NCBI GenBank assembly: GCA_025458585.1
Contig: JALOSD010000055.1
Location: forward strand, 1-9,400
Source of the DNA: Burkholderiaceae bacterium
GTDB lineage: Bacteria > Pseudomonadota > Gammaproteobacteria > Burkholderiales > Burkholderiaceae_C
DNA length: 9,400 bases
Direction: 5' to 3'
Part shown: positions 1 to 7,143 of the stretch, one piece after another
How positions within the stretch are numbered: the first letter of the stretch is position 1
Layout of the letters: each line of letters opens with the position of its first letter
Notes under the pieces: generated by a model
Databases searched by the model: none
The model's input: the letters and a program-made list of their open reading frames with translations, nothing else
Told to the model about the DNA's origin: nothing
Program-made: the position numbers and the translations under genes

Positions 1-1
1 G

Positions 2-130
2 CTGAGCCACCAGGACGTGTCGCACATCCCGCTGCACAACCAGATCATTCCGTGGGCGATGAAGACGAACGTCGACGTCGTCCACCGCGCGGACAATCGT
101 ATCGACATGCGCCTGGTCAAGGTCAATTGA
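2..130 (+). CDS. ABC transporter substrate-binding protein, C-terminal fragment (5' end outside window)
   Basis: Only the last 42 codons are visible, ending in TGA at 128-130. The peptide has the HIPLH and WAMK motifs found at the C-terminus of the complete substrate-binding protein at 1327-2895. Aligned without gaps, about 20 of 42 residues are identical between the two tails. This places it in the SBP_bac_5 (DppA/OppA) family, whose members sit in the periplasm and deliver peptides or similar solutes to an ABC permease. It lies directly upstream of a DppB-like permease in the same direction and probably belongs to the same transport locus, though 194 bases with strong inverted repeats separate them. 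The ligand cannot be judged from this piece. Confidence 0.85.
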   Translation: MSHQDVSHIPLHNQIIPWAMKTNVDVVHRADNRIDMRLVKVN

Positions 131-164
131 CCAGGCGTGACGTCGGTGCGGTTGCGGCGTAGGC

Positions 165-189
165 TAACTTCCGGCCCGGCCGGAAGTTA
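165..189. repeat. 25-base perfect palindrome (12-base arms, 1-base centre)
   Basis: The left arm TAACTTCCGGCC (165-176) and right arm GGCCGGAAGTTA (178-189) are exact reverse complements around a single C at 177. It begins 34 bases after the stop codon of the upstream binding-protein gene. The outer parts of the arms are AT-richer than the surrounding DNA, so this is not just a by-product of high GC. No T-run follows on either side, so it is not a classical intrinsic terminator. It could be a protein-binding operator, a dispersed extragenic palindrome, or an mRNA 3' stem-loop. Confidence 0.6.
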
Positions 190-190
190 A

Positions 191-229
191 GCGGCGAAGC
201 CGCGGGCCGAAGCCACAACCGCCCGCGGC
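191..229 (+). other. Overlapping, mutually exclusive stem-loops in the intergenic leader
   Basis: GCGGC (191-195) can pair with GCCGC (199-203) around a GAA loop. The segment GCCGCGGGC (199-207) can instead pair with GCCCGCGGC (221-229) around a 13-base loop. The two stems share 199-203, so only one can form at a time. They follow the 165-189 palindrome immediately. The pairing is seen directly; any attenuation or mRNA-protection role is inference, and stems of this size arise easily in 70% GC DNA. Confidence 0.35.
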
Positions 230-247
230 CGCAGCCACGATCCCGGC

Positions 248-251
248 GGAG
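248..251 (+). promoter_or_regulatory. Shine-Dalgarno-like GGAG before ATG 258
   Basis: GGAG ends six bases before an ATG at 258. That ATG is in frame with the body of the DppB-like permease through to its stop at 1298. The family-typical start (ATG 325) lies in another frame and has no clear ribosome-binding site. If used, ATG 258 would give the permease a Pro/Arg-rich leader of about 37 residues in place of its usual N-terminus. The match is only four bases and may be chance. Confidence 0.25.
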
Positions 252-324
252 CATTCGATGCGCCGCCGCACGCCCGCCGACCCTGCCGGGCCGCGCCGCC
301 CACCGCGGTACAGTCCGCCCCTTC

Positions 325-1298
325 ATGCTCGCGTTCATCCTCCGCCGCCTCGCCCAGGCCGTCGTCGTGTGGCCTTCATCGCCTTCATGCTGTTCCAGTA
401 CGTCGGCGATCCGGTGACGAACCTGCTCGGGCAGGACGCGACGCCCGAGCAGCGCGACCAGCTGCGCGCCGACCTCGGCCTCGACCAGCCGTTCCCGGTG
501 CAGTTCGCGCGCTTCGTCGGCAACGCGGTGCAGGGCGAGTTCGGGCTCAGCCTGCGCCAGGGGCGCAAGGTGTCGGCGCTGATCGTCGAGCGTTTCCCGG
601 CGACGATGGAACTCGCGCTCACCGCCGGCGTGCTCGCGTTGCTGGTGGGTATCCCGCTCGGCGTCTACGCGGCGCTGCGCCGCGGCACCTTCGGCGCCCA
701 GGTCGCGATGTCGGCGTCGCTGCTCGGCGTTTCGCTGCCCACCTTCCTGATCGGCATCCTGCTGATCCTCGTGTTCGCCGTCGAGCTCAAGGTGCTGCCG
801 AGCTTCGGCCGCGGCGAGGTCGTCGCCGTCGGGTGGTGGACGACGGGCTTCCTGTCGCCGGTGGGCTGGAAGCACCTGATCCTGCCGTCGATCACGCTGT
901 CGGTGTTCCAGCTCGCGCTGATCATGCGCCTCGTGCGCGCCGAGATGCTCGAGGTGCTGCGCACCGACTACATCAAGTTCGCGAAGGCGCGGGGCCTGCC
1001 CAACCGCGCCGTCTACTTCGGCCACGCGCTGAAGAACACGCTGGTGCCCGTGATCACGATCACCGGCCTGCAGCTCGGCTCGCTGATCGCGTTCGCGATC
1101 ATCACCGAGACCGTGTTCCAGTGGCCTGGCATGGGCCTGCTGTTCATCCAGGCGGTGCAGTTCGCCGACATCCCGGTGATGGCGGCGTACCTGTGCCTGA
1201 TCGCGCTGATCTTCGTCGTCATCAACCTGATCGTCGACCTGCTGTACTTCGCCGTCGATCCGCGCCTGCGGATCGAGAAATCGGCCGCGGCGCACTGA
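325..1298 (+). CDS. dppB: DppB-like ABC transporter permease, apparent frameshift in first membrane segment
   Basis: Inner-membrane permease of the Dpp/Opp importer family (binding-protein-dependent transport, BPD_transp_1). The body, read in the frame of 369-1298, has several hydrophobic segments. It carries the cytoplasmic EAA-type coupling loop at about 960-1050 (DYIKFAKARGL followed by HALKNTLVPV) and ends with the usual DLLYFAVDPRLR tail. The expected N-terminus, MLAFILRRLAQAVVV, is encoded from ATG 325 in a different frame. All 14 codons after that ATG end in G or C. In the body's frame, 10 of 15 codons over the same bases end in A or T. The frames join near 367-371, giving VVV then VAFIAFMLF, so a small deletion or assembly error is likely there. 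Otherwise translation could begin at ATG 258, GTG 369 or ATG 387. The next gene starts 28 bases downstream, so they are probably cotranscribed. The symbol is a family label; the substrate is unknown. Confidence 0.8.
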
Positions 1299-1326
1299 CC
1301 GTGGCGCTCACCCCCAGGAGAACCTC

Positions 1327-2895
1327 ATGAAGCTGAAGACCACTGTCGTCGCCGCCGCGCTCGCGCTGGCGTTCGGGGTCGCGTCGGCCGCCACGCTGCG
1401 CGTGGCCAACCAAGGCGACGCGACGTCGATGGACCCGCACTCGCTCAACGAGTCGCTGCAGCTGAGCGTGACGGGCAACCTCTACGAGCCGCTGGTGGGC
1501 CGCGACGAGAAGCTCGCGCTGAAGCCCGCGCTCGCGACCGGGTGGCGGCAAACCTCGCCCACCGTGTGGCGCTTCGACCTGCGCAAGGGCGTCACCTTCC
1601 ACGACGGCACGCCGTTCACCGCCGACGACGTCGTGTTCTCGTTCAAGCGCGCCGCCGGCGACGGCTCCGACATGAAGAGCTACACGGCGTCGGTCAAGGA
1701 GGTGCGCAAGATCGACAGCCACACCGTCGAGATCGAGACGACGGCGCCGTTCCCGATCCTGCCCGACGTGATCTCGCTCGTGTACATCATGAGCAAGAAG
1801 TGGTGCGAGGACAACAAGGCCGAGCTGCCGGTCGACCGCCGCAAGGGCATCGAGAACGCCGCGAGCTTCCGCGCCAACGGCACCGGGCCGTTCCGCCTGC
1901 GCGAGCGCCAGCCGACGCAGCGCACGACGATGCAGCGCAACCCGACCTACTGGGGCAAGATCGAAGGCAACGTCACCGAGGTGATCTTCACGCCGATCGG
2001 CAACGACGCCACGCGCGTCGCCGCGCTGCTGTCCGGCGAGATCGACCTGATGGAGCCCGTGCCGCTGCAGGACGTCGGCCGCATCCAGGGCAACGCGAAC
2101 CTGAAGGTGATGCAGGGCCCCGAGCTGCGCACGATCTTCCTCGGCATGGACCAGAAGCGCGACGAGCTGCTGAGCTCGAGCGTGAAGGGCAAGAACCCGT
2201 TCAAGGACAAGCGGGTGCGCCAGGCCTTCTACCAGGCGATCGACATCGAGACGATCAAGACGCGCGTGATGCGCGGCGCGGCGACGCCGACCGGCCTGAT
2301 GGTCGCGCCGGGCATCAAGGGCTTCGTGCCCGAGCTGAACAAGCGCCTGCCCTACGACCCCGACGGCGCGAAGAAGCTGCTCGCCGACGCCGGCTACCCG
2401 AACGGCTTCGAGGTCGGCATGAACTGCCCGAACGATCGCTACGTCAACGACGAGCAGATCTGCCAGGCGGTGGCGGCCAACCTCGCGCGCATCGGCGTCA
2501 AGGTCAACCTGGCGGCCGAGAGCAAGGCGACGTACTTCCCGAAGATCCTGCGCCGCGACACCAGCTTCTACCTGCTCGGCTGGACGCCGGGCACCTACGA
2601 CTCGCACAACCCGCTGAACGCGCTGATGCACACGCCCAACGACAAGGGGCAGGGCCAGTTCAACCTCGGCAGCTACAGCAACGCGCGCGTCGACGAGCTG
2701 ACGAACCTGGTGCAGAGCGAGACCGACGAGGCCAAGCGCAACGCGATGATCGCCGAGGCGTTCAAGGTCCACCAGGACGACGTCGGCCACATCCCGCTGC
2801 ACCAGCAGGCGCTGGCGTGGGCGATGAAGAAGACCGTCGAGGTCGTGCAGCTGCCCGACAACTTCATGCCGTTCCGCTACGTCAACGTCAAGTGA
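1327..2895 (+). CDS. ABC transporter substrate-binding protein, SBP_bac_5 (DppA/OppA) family
   Basis: A complete 522-residue periplasmic binding protein that captures the solute and presents it to the DppB/DppC-like permeases. Residues 1-21 form a Sec signal peptide: lysines at 2 and 4, an Ala/Leu/Val core, and a likely cut after VASA. The family signature is clear at about 70-106 (TGW, then LRKGVTFHDGTPFTADDVVFSF). Length matches DppA-type proteins. AGGAG at 1316-1320 lies six bases before the ATG, a good ribosome-binding site that fixes the start. The gene sits between two permease genes, whereas binding-protein genes usually lie at the edge of such operons. Its tail is about half identical to that of the fragment at 2-130, so the locus carries two related binding proteins. 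A peptide-like ligand is likely from the family, but glutathione, opines or other solutes cannot be excluded. Confidence 0.95.
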   Translation: MKLKTTVVAAALALAFGVASAATLRVANQGDATSMDPHSLNESLQLSVTGNLYEPLVGRDEKLALKPALATGWRQTSPTVWRFDLRKGVTFHDGTPFTADDVVFSFKRAAGDGSDMKSYTASVKEVRKIDSHTVEIETTAPFPILPDVISLVYIMSKKWCEDNKAELPVDRRKGIENAASFRANGTGPFRLRERQPTQRTTMQRNPTYWGKIEGNVTEVIFTPIGNDATRVAALLSGEIDLMEPVPLQDVGRIQGNANLKVMQGPELRTIFLGMDQKRDELLSSSVKGKNPFKDKRVRQAFYQAIDIETIKTRVMRGAATPTGLMVAPGIKGFVPELNKRLPYDPDGAKKLLADAGYPNGFEVGMNCPNDRYVNDEQICQAVAANLARIGVKVNLAAESKATYFPKILRRDTSFYLLGWTPGTYDSHNPLNALMHTPNDKGQGQFNLGSYSNARVDELTNLVQSETDEAKRNAMIAEAFKVHQDDVGHIPLHQQALAWAMKKTVEVVQLPDNFMPFRYVNVK

Positions 2896-2903
2896 TGTCG
2901 TCG

Positions 2904-2943
2904 GCCCGTCCGTCGCCTCGCGGCGCGGACGGGCTTCTGCTCT
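2904..2943 (+). terminator. Stem-loop after the binding-protein gene, partial-terminator type
   Basis: GCCCGTCCG (2904-2912) pairs perfectly with CGGACGGGC (2926-2934). After one bulged T the stem continues with CGCC (2914-2917) pairing GGCG (2922-2925) around a TCGC loop. The following bases, TTCTGCTCT, are pyrimidine-rich with only a weak T tract. It starts nine bases after the stop of the binding-protein gene and ends 15 bases before the next permease. Such intra-operon stem-loops are known from other ABC operons to raise binding-protein mRNA over permease mRNA by partial termination or 3'-end protection. That role here is inferred. Confidence 0.6.
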
Positions 2944-2957
2944 GACTTTCCGACCGC

Positions 2958-3869
2958 ATGCAAGCCGCGCTAAGCCGTTTCTTCGACGGCGACGTCTGGT
3001 ACAGCTTCCGCACCTCGCCGGTGGCGATCGTCGCCGCCGCGATCGCGTTCGCGTGCATCTTCTGCGCGCTGTTCGCCGACTGGGTCGCGCCGCACAACCC
3101 GTTCGACCTCGCGTCGCTCGAGCTCGCCGACTCGCGGCTGCCGCCGGCGTGGCTCGAGGGCGGCACGACGAAGTACCTGCTGGGCACCGACGACCAGGGC
3201 CGCGACATCCTCTCGGCGCTGATGTACGGCGCGCGCATCTCGCTGTTCGTCGGCCTGGCGTCGGTCGTGCTCTCGGTGGTGATCGGCGTCGGCCTCGGGC
3301 TGCTGTCGGGCTTCGTCGGCGGCAAGACCGATGCCTTCATCATGCGCGTGTGCGACGTGATGCTGTCGTTCCCGGCGATCCTGATCGCGCTCTTGATCGA
3401 CGGCGTCGGCCGCGCGCTGTTCCCGAACGCGCACGAGACGCTCGCGTTCGCGGTGCTGATCCTCGCGATCTCGCTGTCGGGCTGGGTGCAGTACGCGCGC
3501 ACGGTGCGCGGCTCGACGCTCGTCGAGCGCAACAAGGAGTACGTGCAGGCGGCGCGCGTCGTCGGCGTCTCCCCGGGGCGCATCATGGTCCGGCACGTGC
3601 TGCCCAACGTGATGGGCCCGGTGCTGGTGCTGGCGACGATCCAGGTCGCGTCGGCGATCATCATCGAGGCGACGCTGTCGTTCCTCGGCGTCGGCGTGCC
3701 GCCGACGCAGCCGTCGCTGGGCACGCTGATCCGCGTCGGCAACGACTTCCTGTTCTCGGGCGAGTGGTGGATCACGATCTTCCCCGGCGTCGTGCTGGTG
3801 CTGATCGCGCTGAGCGTGAACCTGCTCGGCGACTGGCTGCGCGACGCCTTGAACCCCCGCCTGAGATGA
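2958..3869 (+). CDS. dppC: DppC-like ABC transporter permease
   Basis: A 303-residue inner-membrane permease, the partner of the DppB-like subunit in the importer. Its N-terminal cytoplasmic stretch (about 1-20) is followed by a first membrane helix (about 21-45) and a periplasmic region with the family motif LLGTDDQGRD (74-83). Further hydrophobic segments lie at about 95-120, 133-150, 163-178, 220-245 and 272-290. The EAA-type loop that docks on the ATPases lies at about 195-217 (YVQAARVVGVSPGRIMVRH), and the protein ends in the typical GDWLRDALNPRLR. Length is normal for DppC/OppC. No strong Shine-Dalgarno site precedes ATG 2958, but the N-terminus matches family expectations. Its stop overlaps the next start by four bases (ATGA at 3866-3869), which implies translational coupling to the ATPase genes. 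Confidence 0.93.
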   Translation: MQAALSRFFDGDVWYSFRTSPVAIVAAAIAFACIFCALFADWVAPHNPFDLASLELADSRLPPAWLEGGTTKYLLGTDDQGRDILSALMYGARISLFVGLASVVLSVVIGVGLGLLSGFVGGKTDAFIMRVCDVMLSFPAILIALLIDGVGRALFPNAHETLAFAVLILAISLSGWVQYARTVRGSTLVERNKEYVQAARVVGVSPGRIMVRHVLPNVMGPVLVLATIQVASAIIIEATLSFLGVGVPPTQPSLGTLIRVGNDFLFSGEWWITIFPGVVLVLIALSVNLLGDWLRDALNPRLR

Positions 3870-4843
3870 GCCAGCCGCTGTTGGAGGTGAAGCACCTGCG
3901 CGTCGAGTTCCCGACGCGCCGCGGCACGCTGCTCGCGCTCGACGACGTGTCGTTTGACATCGCGCCGGGCGAGGTGCTCGGCGTCGTCGGCGAGTCGGGG
4001 GCGGGCAAGTCGCTGACCGGCGCGGCGATCATCGGGCTGCTCGAGCCGCCGGGGCGTGTCGCCGGCGGCGAGATCCGCCTCGAGGGCCAGCGCATCGACA
4101 ACCTGCCGTACGAGCAGATGCGCGCGATCCGCGGGCGCAAGATCGGCGCCATCTTCCAGGACCCGTTGACGTCGCTGAACCCGCTGTACACGATCGGCCG
4201 CCAGCTCACCGAGACGATCCGCACCCACCTGCCGGTGAGCGAGGCCGAGGCGCGTCAGCGCGCGATCCGCCTGCTGCAGGAGACGGGCATCCCGGCGGCG
4301 GAGCAGCGCATCGACCAGTACCCGCACCAGTTCTCGGGCGGCATGCGCCAGCGCGTCGTGATCGCGCTCGCGCTCGCCGCGGAACCGCGGCTGATCGTCG
4401 CCGACGAGCCGACGACGGCGCTCGACGTGTCGATCCAGGCGCAGATCATTTCGCTGCTGAAGAAGCTGTGCAAGGTCCACGGCGCGGCGGTGATGCTGGT
4501 GACGCACGACATGGGCGTGATCGCCGAGACCTGCGACCGCGTCGCCGTGATGTACGCCGGGCGCGTCGTCGAGATCGGCCCGGTGCACGACGTGATCCAC
4601 CGCCCGAACCACCCTTACACCGAAGGCCTGATGGGCTCGATCCCCGCGATGGACGAGGACCGCGAGCGGCTGCTGCAGATCGACGGCGCGATGCCGCGCC
4701 TGACCGCGATCCCCGCGGGCTGCGCCTTCAACCCGCGCTGCCCGAAAGCCGTCGACCGTTGCCGCCGCGACCGCCCCGACCTGATGAGCGCCGGCGCAAC
4801 GCGCGCCGCCTGCTGGCTGCACGCCGAAGGAGCTGGCGCATGA
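3866..4843 (+). CDS. dppD: ABC transporter ATP-binding protein, DppD/OppD type
   Basis: A 325-residue cytoplasmic ATPase that powers the importer, expected to pair with the DppF-like subunit. Visible motifs are Walker A GESGAGKS (42-49), Q-loop Gln98 in FQDP, ABC signature FSGGM (156-160), Walker B LIVADEP with Glu181, and switch His214. The C-terminal oligopeptide-transporter extension (about 240-325) has four cysteines, C286, C292, C299 and C316, spaced as in the family's conserved set. In some DppD/OppD proteins these are reported to hold an iron-sulfur cluster. All catalytic residues are present. The start at 3866 overlaps the previous stop, and ATGA at 4840-4843 links it to the next gene. 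A longer upstream reading in this frame only shadows the dppC-like gene. Confidence 0.95.
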   Translation: MSQPLLEVKHLRVEFPTRRGTLLALDDVSFDIAPGEVLGVVGESGAGKSLTGAAIIGLLEPPGRVAGGEIRLEGQRIDNLPYEQMRAIRGRKIGAIFQDPLTSLNPLYTIGRQLTETIRTHLPVSEAEARQRAIRLLQETGIPAAEQRIDQYPHQFSGGMRQRVVIALALAAEPRLIVADEPTTALDVSIQAQIISLLKKLCKVHGAAVMLVTHDMGVIAETCDRVAVMYAGRVVEIGPVHDVIHRPNHPYTEGLMGSIPAMDEDRERLLQIDGAMPRLTAIPAGCAFNPRCPKAVDRCRRDRPDLMSAGATRAACWLHAEGAGA

Positions 4844-5850
4844 GCGCCGTGGCCCAGGACACGCGCACGCTCGTCGAGGTGCGCGACCTCGCGAAGGTGT
4901 TCGATGTCTCGGCGCCGTGGCTCAACCGCGTCGTCGAGCGCAAGCCGCGCCAGTTCGTGCACGCCGTCGACGGCGTGAGCTTCGCGATCGAGCGCGGCAG
5001 GACGCTGGCGCTGGTGGGCGAGTCGGGCTGCGGCAAGAGCACGGTCGCACGGCTGCTCGTCGGGCTGTACGCGCCCACGCGCGGCTCGGTGCACTTCGAC
5101 GGCACCGACACGGCGAGCGTCGACGGCGCGACGCTGCGCACGCTGCGCCGGCGCATGCAGATGATCTTCCAGGACCCGTACGCGAGCCTGAACCCGCGCT
5201 GGAAGGTGCTCGACATCGTCGCCGAGCCGCTGCGCGAGCACGGACTCGTGAAGGGCGACGGGGCGATCCACGACCGCGTCGTCGAACTGCTGCGCTCGGT
5301 GGGCCTCGCCGGCGCCGACACCGAGAAGTTCCCGCACCAGTTCTCGGGCGGGCAGCGCCAGCGCATCTCGATCGCGCGCGCGCTCGCCACCGGGCCCGAA
5401 TTCCTCGTCTGCGACGAGCCGACGTCGGCACTCGACGTCTCGGTGCAGGCGCAGGTGCTCAACATCATGAAGGACCTGCAGCGCGAGCGCGGGCTGACGT
5501 ACCTCTTCATCTCGCACAACCTGGCGGTCGTGCGCCACGTGTCGGACGACGTCGGCGTGATGTACCTCGGGCGGCTGGTCGAACTGGCGCCCAAGCGCGA
5601 GCTGTTCGCCGCGCCGCGCCATCCGTACACGCGCATGCTGCTCGACGCGATCCCCGACATCCACATGACGGGGCGCGCGCGCACGCCGGTGCAGGGCGAG
5701 GTGCCGAACCCGCTGAACCCGCCGAGCGGCTGCGCCTTCCACCCGCGCTGCCCGCACGCCAACGAGCGCTGCAGCCGCGAGCGCCCGGCCCTGACGAACT
5801 TCAGGGGCGTCCAGGTGGCCTGCCACGCCGTCGAGGAAGGGCGGATCTGA
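4840..5850 (+). CDS. dppF: ABC transporter ATP-binding protein, DppF/OppF type
   Basis: A 336-residue second ATPase of the importer. Motifs in order are Walker A GESGCGKS (60-67), Gln111 of the Q-loop in FQDP, signature FSGGQ (168-172), Walker B FLVCDEP with Glu193, and switch His226. The C-terminal oligopeptide-transporter extension carries C298, C304, C311 and C328, in the same arrangement as the DppD-like partner. An insertion of about 15 residues (26-40, beginning WLNRVVERKP) precedes the first core strand. GAAGGAG at 4826-4832 lies seven bases before ATG 4840, a good ribosome-binding site inside the end of the preceding gene. This is the last gene of the operon. It converges on lysA with 21 bases between the stop codons. 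Confidence 0.95.
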   Translation: MSAVAQDTRTLVEVRDLAKVFDVSAPWLNRVVERKPRQFVHAVDGVSFAIERGRTLALVGESGCGKSTVARLLVGLYAPTRGSVHFDGTDTASVDGATLRTLRRRMQMIFQDPYASLNPRWKVLDIVAEPLREHGLVKGDGAIHDRVVELLRSVGLAGADTEKFPHQFSGGQRQRISIARALATGPEFLVCDEPTSALDVSVQAQVLNIMKDLQRERGLTYLFISHNLAVVRHVSDDVGVMYLGRLVELAPKRELFAAPRHPYTRMLLDAIPDIHMTGRARTPVQGEVPNPLNPPSGCAFHPRCPHANERCSRERPALTNFRGVQVACHAVEEGRI

Positions 5851-5881
5851 CGCGTCGCGCGACGCGGCCGGTCAATCCGGC
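5851..5881. terminator. Two short hairpins between convergent dppF-like gene and lysA
   Basis: CGCGTCGC (5851-5858) and GCGACGCG (5859-5866) form a perfect 16-base palindrome starting right after the dppF-like stop. GCCGG (5867-5871) and CCGGC (5877-5881) then pair around TCAAT, which contains the lysA stop codon. Neither hairpin has a T-run, so they are not textbook intrinsic terminators. Their position suggests they slow or separate the two converging transcripts, but Rho-dependent ends are equally possible. Confidence 0.35.
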
Positions 5882-7143
5882 AGCAGGTGCTCGCCGGCGA
5901 AGAGCTGGGTGGTCGTTTCGCGGTCGCGCACGACGTGGGCGCGGCCGGCGTCGACCATGACCTCGGCGGCGCGCGCTCTGGTGTTGTAGTTGCTCGCCAT
6001 CACCATGCCGTAGGCCCCGGCCGACAGCACGGCGAGCACGTCGCCCGGCGCGACGGCGAGCGCGCGGTCGCGCCCGAGCCAGTCGCCCGACTCGCACACC
6101 GGGCCGACGACGTCCCACACGCTCGGCGTGCCGTCGCGCTCGACGCACGGCACGATGCCCATCCACGCCTCGTACATCGCCGGGCGCACGAGGTCGTTCA
6201 TCGCGGCGTCGACGATGCAGAAGTTCTTGTGCGCCCCCGGCTTCAGGTACTGCACCTCGGTGAGCAGCACGCCGGCGTTGCCGACGATCGAGCGCCCGGG
6301 CTCGAGCAGGAGCTCGCGCGCGCCGTGGCCGCGCGCGTCGATGCGTTCGAGCAGGGCGCGCACGAGCGCGTCTGCGGCGGGAGGCTGCTCGTCGGTGTAG
6401 GTGATGCCCAGCCCGCCGCCGAGGTCGAGGTGGTGCAGGGCGATGCCTTCGGCCTCGACCGCCTCGACGAGGTCGAGCACGCGGTCGAGTGCGTCGAGGT
6501 ACGGTGCGAGTTCGGTGATCTGCGAGCCGATGTGGCAGTCGATGCCGCGCACGTCGATGCCCGGCAGTTCGGCGGCACGGCGGTACACGGCCAGCGCCTC
6601 GTCGTGCACGACGCCGAACTTGTTGTCGCGCAGGCCGGTGGAAATGTACGGGTGCGTGCGCGCGTCGACGTCGGGGTTCACGCGCACGCTGACCGGCGCG
6701 CGCGTGCCGAGCGCGCGCGCGACGTCGTCGAGCCGGTCGAGCTCGGCGAGGCTCTCGACGTTGAAGCAGCGCACGCCGGCCTGCAGCGCGCGCACCATCT
6801 CCGCGCGCGTCTTGCCGACCCCCGAGAACACGACGCGCGACGCCGGGGCGCCGGCCGCGAGCACGCGCTCGAGCTCGCCCGCCGAGACGATGTCGAAGCC
6901 GCAACCCTCGGCGGCGAGCGTCTGCAGCACCGCGAGGTTCGAGTTCGCCTTCATCGCGTAGCACAGCAGGTGCGACCGGCCGGCGAGCGCGCGTTCGTAG
7001 CGGCGTGCGGCGTCGCGCATCGCGGCGCGCGAGTAGACGTACAGCGGCGTGCCGTGCGTGCGCGCGAGCGCGTCGAGCGCGACGTCTTCGAGATACAGCG
7101 TGCGGCCGCGGCGGTGCAGCCAGGGAGCGCCGGGCAGCGTCAT
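5872..7143 (-). CDS. lysA: Diaminopimelate decarboxylase
   Basis: A 423-residue cytoplasmic PLP enzyme that decarboxylates meso-diaminopimelate to L-lysine, the last step of the DAP pathway. It has a fold-type III barrel followed by a C-terminal beta domain. Visible motifs are the PLP-binding lysine in YAMKANSN (K65), HIGSQ (204-208), glycine-rich GGGLG (242-246) for the cofactor phosphate, EPGRS (281-285), the catalytic cysteine motif CESGD (350-354), and AYGM (377-380). Length matches the roughly 420 residues of the family, and all key residues are present. The start at 7143 overlaps the stop of the upstream small lipoprotein gene by four bases (ATGA read on the minus strand), so translation is probably coupled. 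Its substrate is also the cross-linking residue of peptidoglycan, the polymer built by the mrcA product encoded nearby. Confidence 0.97.
   Translation of the reverse strand: MTLPGAPWLHRRGRTLYLEDVALDALARTHGTPLYVYSRAAMRDAARRYERALAGRSHLLCYAMKANSNLAVLQTLAAEGCGFDIVSAGELERVLAAGAPASRVVFSGVGKTRAEMVRALQAGVRCFNVESLAELDRLDDVARALGTRAPVSVRVNPDVDARTHPYISTGLRDNKFGVVHDEALAVYRRAAELPGIDVRGIDCHIGSQITELAPYLDALDRVLDLVEAVEAEGIALHHLDLGGGLGITYTDEQPPAADALVRALLERIDARGHGARELLLEPGRSIVGNAGVLLTEVQYLKPGAHKNFCIVDAAMNDLVRPAMYEAWMGIVPCVERDGTPSVWDVVGPVCESGDWLGRDRALAVAPGDVLAVLSAGAYGMVMASNYNTRARAAEVMVDAGRAHVVRDRETTTQLFAGEHLLPD

Noticed and set aside
162..192. Resemblance of the palindrome ends (GGCTAAC and GTTAAGC) to integron attC core sites.
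   Set aside because: The right side fits GTTRRRY, but the left fits RYYYAAC poorly. The element is only about 30 bases, lacks the inner L boxes, and no integrase or cassette array is present.
309..314. TACAGT as a possible -10 element before ATG 325.
   Set aside because: No -35 match lies about 17 bases upstream, and the spacing would imply a leaderless transcript of a frameshifted gene. Too weak to list.
2888..4822. Long minus-strand open frame (644 codons) beneath the transporter genes, and a similar one at 1222-2802.
   Set aside because: The translations are low-complexity Arg/Ala/His/Asp-rich with no domain, and the opposite strand has complete ABC-family genes with all motifs. These are typical shadows in 70% GC DNA.
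325..5850. Idea that the transporter genes form a novel system.
   Set aside because: Every component matches a known Dpp/Opp family member with intact motifs. Only the gene order and the frameshift are unusual.
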